Virus record (IMG/VR): IMGVR_UViG_3300031857_001344
Location: 1 to 24,266 of that record
Reading direction: 5' to 3' (one strand)
DNA: 24,266 bases
Origin: a virus
Below, piece after piece: positions 15,685 to 21,354 of this stretch; positions within the stretch are counted from its first letter, which is position 1; each line of letters begins with the position of its first letter. Made by a program: the position numbers and the translations under genes. The notes below the pieces were generated by a model that saw nothing but the letters and a program-made list of their open reading frames with translations, searched no databases and was not told where the DNA came from.

Positions 15685-16686
15685 ATGGGCGGAAAAACTG
15701 TTGATCCAAGTAAATATATGTCGAGACGCGATCCATCGCGTGATGTTGCTATTGCTACGATGATGCAACAGGCTCAACAGCAACAGATGGCGAATCAGGC
15801 TGAAATGTTGAGGCAGTATGCAGGAATGGCCCCACAGCCACAACAATATGATGCTTTGGCTCAATCTCGTAGGGCGGCATCACTTGGATTGCAAAACATT
15901 TTAAGGCAAAAAGAACTGGAGCGCATTACAAATCCAGAAGCTGCTGCAATGCGAGAGGCTAGAGCAAAGCAGATGGAAGATTTAACCAGCAAAGAAAATG
16001 TTGACAAGTATATGCGCGAGTATATGCGAACGCAGGGTCTTCCAACACAATACGAAACAGGACTTGCTGATTCCAGTATTGGCCGTGCCGCAATGTATGA
16101 TCGTGCGCTGGCTGCTCGACAAGCGTATGAAGAAAATCTTGCCGCTCAAAGGCAAGCATTTTTGGCTCAGACAGCAGAACCTATTGGCGGAATTTCCCCT
16201 GAGACATCAGTTGCCGCCAAACAAGCAATGGAAGCCCAGAACCTTGCCGCTCAAGAAGCATATAAGCAAGGAATGTTTGGTAGCGTTGCTGGATTTGGGC
16301 AAACTGGAGCGCAGTTACTTAATCAACAATTTGCTAATCTTGCTGGATTGCAGAATACACAACAGCAATCTCAACAAGCATATAATCAAATGCTTCTTGG
16401 TGGAGAGCAACAAAACGCAGAAGCACAAAATGCAATTAATAGGGCATTGATTGGTGCTGCTGGAAATATTGCTTCTGGAGCGATTAGTTCTTATGGTAAA
16501 ATGGGTGGGAGTGGTGGCGGATTGAATCCTGCTGGATTTTATGGTGGAGCAGAGCAAGCTGCTGGTGCTTATAATGTTCCAACAAGCCAACTTTCGTATC
16601 AACCCTCAACAGGTCTAGGTGGATTTGCTGGACTTGGAAAACAAGGCGGATACTACTACACGCCAGCAGGCTCTTTCGGAAGGTAA
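15685..16686 (+). CDS. Candidate internal virion protein, paralogue A1
   Basis: This 333-aa protein starts MGGKTVDPSKYM. Residues 20-260 are helical and rich in Gln/Ala (MMQQAQQQQMANQAEM, RQKELERITNPEAA, SSIGRAAMYD, FLAQTAEPIGGISPE). A Gly/Ala-rich weakly hydrophobic stretch lies at 255-268 (LIGAAGNIASGAIS), and the end is Gly/Tyr-rich. It aligns without gaps to the next gene over roughly the first 200 residues. Helical Ala/Gln-rich proteins with one hydrophobic stretch, placed after tail genes, fit internal or ejection proteins like the smaller T7 core proteins. No enzymatic motif is visible, so the role is inferred from composition and position. Confidence 0.6.
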   Translation: MGGKTVDPSKYMSRRDPSRDVAIATMMQQAQQQQMANQAEMLRQYAGMAPQPQQYDALAQSRRAASLGLQNILRQKELERITNPEAAAMREARAKQMEDLTSKENVDKYMREYMRTQGLPTQYETGLADSSIGRAAMYDRALAARQAYEENLAAQRQAFLAQTAEPIGGISPETSVAAKQAMEAQNLAAQEAYKQGMFGSVAGFGQTGAQLLNQQFANLAGLQNTQQQSQQAYNQMLLGGEQQNAEAQNAINRALIGAAGNIASGAISSYGKMGGSGGGLNPAGFYGGAEQAAGAYNVPTSQLSYQPSTGLGGFAGLGKQGGYYYTPAGSFGR

Positions 16687-16690
16687 AACT

Positions 16691-17509
16691 ATGGGTGGAC
16701 AAAGCGTTGATGCCAGTAAATATCTACAAAAGCCAGATGATACGGCAATGTATGCACTTCTTGCCGCTAAACAAGCTGGCGGAGGACAGTTCCTTCAAGG
16801 ACAAGCTGAACTATTGAAGGAGTATGCAAAACTTCCACCAAAAATGCAGGCATTTGATTCTGGAAAAGTATCAAAAGAAGCGTCTGAGTTTGGTTTAGAA
16901 AACATATTCCGTTCCCGCGAGATTGAAAGGCTAACTGATCCAGCGGCTGCAAGAATGCGTAGCGAAATGGGGGGCAGAGTTGCAGAACTCACAGATATTG
17001 CAGCTACGCAGAGAAGCATGGATGATTGGGCTAAACGACAGGGCTTAATTTCTGGATACCAAACAGGACTTGGGGCAAGCACTATTGGTCGATCCGCAAT
17101 GTATGACATGGGAACAGAAGCTGGGCGTCAGGCTAGGCTTCGCAATCTTTCACTTCAACAAGGATACCTTGCTCAAACACCTGCTCCAATTGGTGGACTT
17201 GATCCAGCAACGGCAATTCAGGCTGAAATGCAAGCAAAAGCCGCAAACTTGCAAGCGATGCAACAATACCAGCAAAATGTATTTGCAGGAGGTCAGAGAT
17301 TGCAACAATCTACTTCTGATTGGATCAATCAGAACCTTGGCGAGTTGCAACAGGCAAATCAAGTATCTCAACAGAATAAACAAAATTACGAAGAGTCAAT
17401 GTATCAAAATGCTGTTCAAAATGCAGCATCGCAGAATGCAATGACTGGAGCGTTGATTGGTGCTGGAGGTGCTGTGGCTGGAGCCGCTGTTGGTGCGATT
17501 ATTATTTAA
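16691..17509 (+). CDS. Candidate internal virion protein, paralogue A2
   Basis: The protein has 272 aa from ATG 16691; the in-frame upstream extension overlaps A1 and is rejected because MGGQSVDASKYL matches the A1 start and a GGAAGG lies 7 bases upstream. It aligns residue for residue with A1, including GLxNIxRxxExER (68-80), SxIGRxAMYD (130-139) and LAQTxxPIGG (160-169). Unlike A1 it ends in a strongly hydrophobic Ala/Gly segment (MTGALIGAGGAVAGAAVGAI) that could insert in a membrane. Tandem duplication with different C-termini suggests two specialised subunits of one ejection assembly. The stop overlaps the next ATG (TAATG). Confidence 0.65.
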   Translation: MGGQSVDASKYLQKPDDTAMYALLAAKQAGGGQFLQGQAELLKEYAKLPPKMQAFDSGKVSKEASEFGLENIFRSREIERLTDPAAARMRSEMGGRVAELTDIAATQRSMDDWAKRQGLISGYQTGLGASTIGRSAMYDMGTEAGRQARLRNLSLQQGYLAQTPAPIGGLDPATAIQAEMQAKAANLQAMQQYQQNVFAGGQRLQQSTSDWINQNLGELQQANQVSQQNKQNYEESMYQNAVQNAASQNAMTGALIGAGGAVAGAAVGAIII

Positions 17510-18345
17510 TGAGACATCACCTAATAAATAAAACAATAAATAGAATAAAAGAGTGGAACAAAAGATGGCCTAGATCAGTTGTGTTATGGAGTGGAGGAAA
17601 GGACTCTACTGCATTACTCCATCTTATTCGATACGGAGCAGAGATTGATATTCCTGTTATCCAGTATCGTCAACCAAAGTTCCGTGAGCGATATGCCTAT
17701 TCTGATCAACTTATCAAGGAATGGGGCTTAGAGGTATATGAGTATCCTCCAATGAAGGTGGCATTGGCAGATGGGCCTGATGTGAATACTGGTGAGGTTA
17801 GATTTGATATGCTCCATTATTTTCAATGGGGTCAGAATTGTGTTGTGTTATCTTTGGGAACAGAGAAGCCAAAGGATGGCGAGAATTTTCTGTGTGGAGT
17901 TACTGACTTTTTGCAACGACCTACTGGAACATTCAACTGGCCATGGGGAGCAGTGTATATTGGAACCAAATACGAAGATACTGACCTAATCAAGGGCCAT
18001 GTTCCGCTTGCTCAAGACATCCGAATTGTAGATGGTGCGCCAGTATCACTATATCCAATGCGAGACTGGACTGATGATGAGATATTCCAGTATCTTGAAG
18101 AAAGCGGAGTTTCTGCTGATCCAACTCGATATATTAAAGAAAATGGGAAATGGAAGAACAATCCAGACAAGTCACTAAATGCTGACTTCTACCCGACTTG
18201 TTTTAATTGCGTAAATCGTCATTTAGGTCGCCATGTGCATTGTCCTAAACTTAACGCTACTATTACGAATATAAGTGATATGGTTCAATACGAGGATATA
18301 GTTATTGATGATCTTGGATTCCGTCCTGTTGAATGGAAGAAGTAA
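17509..18345 (+). CDS. PAPS-reductase-like ATP-pyrophosphatase domain protein
   Basis: This 278-aa protein has the nucleotide-binding P-loop SGGKDST at 28-34 after a strand (SVVLW), the hallmark of the adenine-nucleotide alpha-hydrolase/PAPS reductase superfamily. PMRDWTDDEIFQYL (183-196) matches the conserved P-x-R-x-W-x-x-x-D-I region. The usual catalytic ECGLH-type Cys motif of sulfonucleotide reductases is absent. Instead, C231, C234 and C245 (CFNCVNRHLGRHVHC) look like a metal or redox cluster. A true role in sulfate assimilation is therefore doubtful; ATP-dependent modification of nucleic acid or a sulfur-transfer step is possible. It is coupled to A2 by TAATG and overlaps the next gene by 13 bases. 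Confidence 0.8.
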   Translation: MRHHLINKTINRIKEWNKRWPRSVVLWSGGKDSTALLHLIRYGAEIDIPVIQYRQPKFRERYAYSDQLIKEWGLEVYEYPPMKVALADGPDVNTGEVRFDMLHYFQWGQNCVVLSLGTEKPKDGENFLCGVTDFLQRPTGTFNWPWGAVYIGTKYEDTDLIKGHVPLAQDIRIVDGAPVSLYPMRDWTDDEIFQYLEESGVSADPTRYIKENGKWKNNPDKSLNADFYPTCFNCVNRHLGRHVHCPKLNATITNISDMVQYEDIVIDDLGFRPVEWKK

Positions 18346-18629
18346 CAAGTGAAGACTGTATTTCTTGCGGTGCTTGCTGTTCTTACAAATGGTCTTGGCC
18401 GATTTTTAAGCGTGACAGACTGGATGCAGAAAAGATACCGAAGGAAATGCAACGAGGAGACTATCCTTTGATGAAAACTGAAAATAATAGATGTGTAGCC
18501 TTGCGAGGTGTTGTTGGAAATTGCGTATCATGCTCAATTTACTTTGACAGACCCGATGCTTGTAGGCATTTTAAACCGAATGGCGAATTGTGCCTTGAGG
18601 CAAGAAAAAAACTTAATATTAAAAAATAA
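18333..18629 (+). CDS. YkgJ-type cysteine cluster protein
   Basis: This 98-aa protein opens with CISCGACC (C9, C12, C15, C16), followed by C54, then C64 and C67 (GNCVSCSIY), C77 in RPDACRHF and C87. The CxxCxxCC start, an IYxxRPxxCRxF middle and a last Cys near the end match the YkgJ/UPF0153 family, thought to chelate Zn or Fe. It overlaps the PAPS-reductase-like gene by 13 bases in another frame, so the two are likely co-translated and may act together, for example with this protein as electron or metal donor (inference). No Shine-Dalgarno precedes the start. Confidence 0.8.
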   Translation: MEEVTSEDCISCGACCSYKWSWPIFKRDRLDAEKIPKEMQRGDYPLMKTENNRCVALRGVVGNCVSCSIYFDRPDACRHFKPNGELCLEARKKLNIKK

Positions 18630-18631
18630 AA

Positions 18632-19261
18632 ATGGGTGGCTTACAAAAAACGGCTGGTAGAGTGCATAGAGCAGTATCAAAAGTTGTTGATCCATTGAAC
18701 ATAATGGACCCCGGCGGAGTTCTTCCGTCATCTTGGGCTGCTGGCAAAAAACCATTTCAATTTGATAAAAGCTTTGGAAAACTTCAATGGAATCTTGGTG
18801 GTGGCGGTGGTGGTGGTGGAGCGGATCAAAGCCAATATGATCCCGCGATGATGATGTATTTTTCTCAGATGCAATCACAACAAGCAGCGCAAGCTGAGGC
18901 TGCTCGTAAGGCACAAGAAGATGCTCTTGCTGAAGCTAGAAAGCAATCGGCAAGCACTACCGCACAATTGGCAGAGCAAGCTGCTCAACAACAAATTTCT
19001 CAAGATGAAACAACTCGAAAAGCTAAAGAGTTAGAAGAACAAAAAGCACAACAAAATATTTATACTACTGCTGGTCAATCAGCAATTGGTGGTGGCTTTG
19101 ATATAAATAAAGCAAGACAAGAACAGCTTGCAAATATTGCATTAGGAGTTAATTTACCATTTTATAATGAATCATCGAATACAGGAGCAAGCGGAACTGG
19201 ACGACCTGCAAATGTATTCAATTTACCAAAAACAACAGGAATAAAACTAGGAGGACAATAA
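18632..19261 (+). CDS. Candidate internal virion protein, paralogue B1
   Basis: This 209-aa protein starts MGGLQKTAGRVHR. Residues 1-55 contain DPGGVLPSSWAAGKKP and WNL. Eight consecutive Gly follow at 56-63, then an Ala/Gln-rich helix (YFSQMQSQQAAQAEAARKAQ) to about residue 145, and the end GTGRPANVFNLP (188-199) with a terminal LGG. The next gene shares the Gly run, the Gln/Ala helix and the GTGRPANVF ending. It is probably a virion or ejection component built on a long amphipathic helix. The start lies 2 bases after the YkgJ stop, with an A-rich leader and no Shine-Dalgarno. Confidence 0.55.
   Translation: MGGLQKTAGRVHRAVSKVVDPLNIMDPGGVLPSSWAAGKKPFQFDKSFGKLQWNLGGGGGGGGADQSQYDPAMMMYFSQMQSQQAAQAEAARKAQEDALAEARKQSASTTAQLAEQAAQQQISQDETTRKAKELEEQKAQQNIYTTAGQSAIGGGFDINKARQEQLANIALGVNLPFYNESSNTGASGTGRPANVFNLPKTTGIKLGGQ
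18797..18820 (+). repeat. GGN codon run encoding eight Gly
   Basis: A 24-base run of GGT/GGC/GGA codons encodes an octaglycine linker in paralogue B1. Such runs are prone to slippage and could vary in length between isolates. Confidence 0.8.
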
Positions 19262-19262
19262 T

Positions 19263-19760
19263 ATGGGAGGAATGTTTGGAGGAGGAGGAGGCGGCGGAAA
19301 AAGTAGAAATAGTGGGCCTGACCCAATGATTGCTATGATGGAGGCACAAGCTCGTGCAGCGGCTGAACAAGCCCGTGCCGCCGAAGAAGCAAGGAAAAAA
19401 GCAATGGCAGAACAGCAACAGCAATCCGCTAGTGCCGCTGCACAACAAGGAGAAATGGCTGCTAAACAGCAATTGTCTCAAGCAGGAATATCTCAGCAAG
19501 CAGCAGATAGGGCGGCATTGCAGTCAATGCAACAAGCTCAATCTACTGCTGGCTATCAAGCTACTGCTGGTGGTGGGCAACAAGTTGGGCAAACGCAAAA
19601 AGCCGCTGCTATGGGAATTGGTGGAGCAGGAGCAATTGGAACGCCATCAGTAATGCCCGGAGCTGTTATGGCCGCAAACCTTGAGGCTGGGGGAACTGGT
19701 CGCCCTGCCAATGTATTTAAACTCCCTTCTGCTTCTAATCTTGCATTAGGAGGCTCCTAA
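19263..19760 (+). CDS. Candidate internal virion protein, paralogue B2
   Basis: This 165-aa protein starts MGGMF followed by seven Gly, then DPMIAMM and an Ala/Gln/Arg-rich helix to about residue 90. The end is Gly/Ala-rich and closes with GTGRPANVFKLP (144-155) and LGG near the last residue. It resembles the C-terminal half of B1 in layout, so B1 and B2 look like a second tandem duplication in this operon. AGGAGG at 19249-19254 sits 8 bases before the ATG, one of the few strong ribosome sites here, so it may be highly translated. Function is inferred only from composition and position. Confidence 0.55.
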   Translation: MGGMFGGGGGGGKSRNSGPDPMIAMMEAQARAAAEQARAAEEARKKAMAEQQQQSASAAAQQGEMAAKQQLSQAGISQQAADRAALQSMQQAQSTAGYQATAGGGQQVGQTQKAAAMGIGGAGAIGTPSVMPGAVMAANLEAGGTGRPANVFKLPSASNLALGGS

Positions 19761-21349
19761 TGGCTGACTATTCCTTCTCTCCTCAATTTGCTAACCTTAG
19801 TGGTCTGCAACCATTGCCAGCACTCGATGTGACTCGCGGTGCTGCATTGCAGTTCCAGCCACTTCAAGCTATCCAGATTCAGTCTTCTCGACCAGAGCTT
19901 GTAGCTGAAGGCATTGCTGGTGCTGTTTCTAATATTGCTCAAGGCGCATTGGGTGGGATTACTGCTAGGTATGAGAAGGAAGAACAAGAAGCTAAAGAGA
20001 AGCGTAAGTATGCTCACGAGCTTATGCTTTATGGTGCTAAAGAGAAATCTGATAACGCAGATTTTTACGCAAAAGAAGAGGCTAGATTTATTTCTGAAAA
20101 TAGCGGTAAACCGGGGTTTGCTAAAAAGTATGATGAATTTAAGAAGGCATATTCTGGATTTTCTGATAGGGTTCCAGAGACTAAAGTTGATAAGGAGCGT
20201 TCCGATTCTGAAACTGTAGAATATCCGCTTCCAGAGCAACAGCCAGAACTGAAAGCTAATTTTGAAACTCCAACTGGTGATTTTCCTGAAGAAAGACCGG
20301 GGGTATTTAGTTGGAAGCCTTCTCCAAGGGTTCCGCAAGAAAAACCAGCACTTGAGTCTATCCCAGTTTCAACAACTGCTGCACCTGCCGCTCCAGTGTT
20401 AGAAGACTTGCCAGCACCGAAATTCCCCGCACAGGCTGTTGCAACCCAAGAAAAGCCTCTTGAAAAAATTACTGCTGCTGAAGAATTTGAGGAACCCGTA
20501 GTTCCAACTACTTTGTTTGAAACTGAACCAGAAGCAAAGAATGCTGCATCTCAAATAAATAAAGAATTAAAGAAAACAAATCCAGATTATAGAATTGAAG
20601 TTAAGCAAGATAAAGATGGATTTAGTTATCTATCTCCTGTTTCTATTCGTAAAGAGCGTCTTTCAGAGGAACGGGAGGAAAAGAAAGCAAAGATTGAGGA
20701 AGAGAAACTTTCTTTACAGCAAGCAAAAGAAGAAAGAGACGCAAAAAAATCCGAACAAGATATGGAGATTCGTCAGCAAAAAATAAAAGACGAAAATAAA
20801 ACGCTTGCTGACCATGTTGAAACAGCAGCTACATCGTTAAGAGAGCTTGATGATATAATTTCAACTATTGAAAAAAATCCTTGGTCTGTTGGTAGGATGA
20901 GTGCGCTTTACTCTAAAATGCCAATTGATACTGATGCAGCCAAAGTTAGAGCTAAACTTGAAACAGTTGGAAGCACTGTTGCAATAAATGCTCTTACCTC
21001 GATGCGTCAGGCATCTCCAACTGGAGCGGCTGTTGGAAATGCTTCAGATAAAGACATGGCAATGTTTAAGGCAACTGAAGGCTCTTTTGATCCAGATAAC
21101 TTGAAATCAGAAGATATATTACCAGTTTTGAGAGAAATCAAACGCAAGCGTCAAAAAATCTATAACGATGCTTCTGAAGTATTAAAGGCTAATAATCCAG
21201 AATATAATCCTCCAGAAATCAAATATCCTAAAAAAGAAAAAGTAACACAAACTGAAAAAGTTAGCGTTATTTCTCCAGATGGGAAAGTTGGTAAAATTCC
21301 AAAATCTCAACTAGATGAGGCTCTTTCTAAAGGATACAAACTTCAATAA
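19760..21349 (+). CDS. Coiled-coil virion protein, candidate ejection/assembly protein
   Basis: The protein has 529 aa. Residues 50-66 form a small Gly/Ala hydrophobic patch (GIAGAVSNIAQGALGG). Helices with heavy Lys/Glu content run at 70-135 and again at 296-350 (KKAKIEEEKLSLQQAKEERD). Residues 140-250 are Pro/Glu-rich and probably disordered. Residues 355-475 form a helical domain with MRQASPTGAAVGNASDKDM and GSFDPDN, a module I recall near the C-terminus of phage injection-type proteins. The final VSVISPDGKVGKIPKSQLDE then ALSKGYK is a common terminal strand-helix unit. AGGAGG (19748-19753) lies 6 bases before the start, and the start overlaps the previous stop as TAATG. Confidence 0.6.
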   Translation: MADYSFSPQFANLSGLQPLPALDVTRGAALQFQPLQAIQIQSSRPELVAEGIAGAVSNIAQGALGGITARYEKEEQEAKEKRKYAHELMLYGAKEKSDNADFYAKEEARFISENSGKPGFAKKYDEFKKAYSGFSDRVPETKVDKERSDSETVEYPLPEQQPELKANFETPTGDFPEERPGVFSWKPSPRVPQEKPALESIPVSTTAAPAAPVLEDLPAPKFPAQAVATQEKPLEKITAAEEFEEPVVPTTLFETEPEAKNAASQINKELKKTNPDYRIEVKQDKDGFSYLSPVSIRKERLSEEREEKKAKIEEEKLSLQQAKEERDAKKSEQDMEIRQQKIKDENKTLADHVETAATSLRELDDIISTIEKNPWSVGRMSALYSKMPIDTDAAKVRAKLETVGSTVAINALTSMRQASPTGAAVGNASDKDMAMFKATEGSFDPDNLKSEDILPVLREIKRKRQKIYNDASEVLKANNPEYNPPEIKYPKKEKVTQTEKVSVISPDGKVGKIPKSQLDEALSKGYKLQ

Positions 21350-21354
21350 TTTAT

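Noticed and set aside
16619-16690. 24-residue upstream extension of paralogue A2
   Set aside because: ATG 16691 has a ribosome site and an N-terminus matching A1, while the extension overlaps A1 out of frame.
17509-18345. Calling the ATP-pyrophosphatase gene cysH
   Set aside because: The catalytic ECGLH-type Cys motif of sulfonucleotide reductases is not present, so a gene symbol would overstate the evidence.
15685-19277. MGG starts considered as N-myristoylation signals
   Set aside because: Bacterial hosts lack N-myristoyltransferase, so the shared start is better read as common ancestry or docking.
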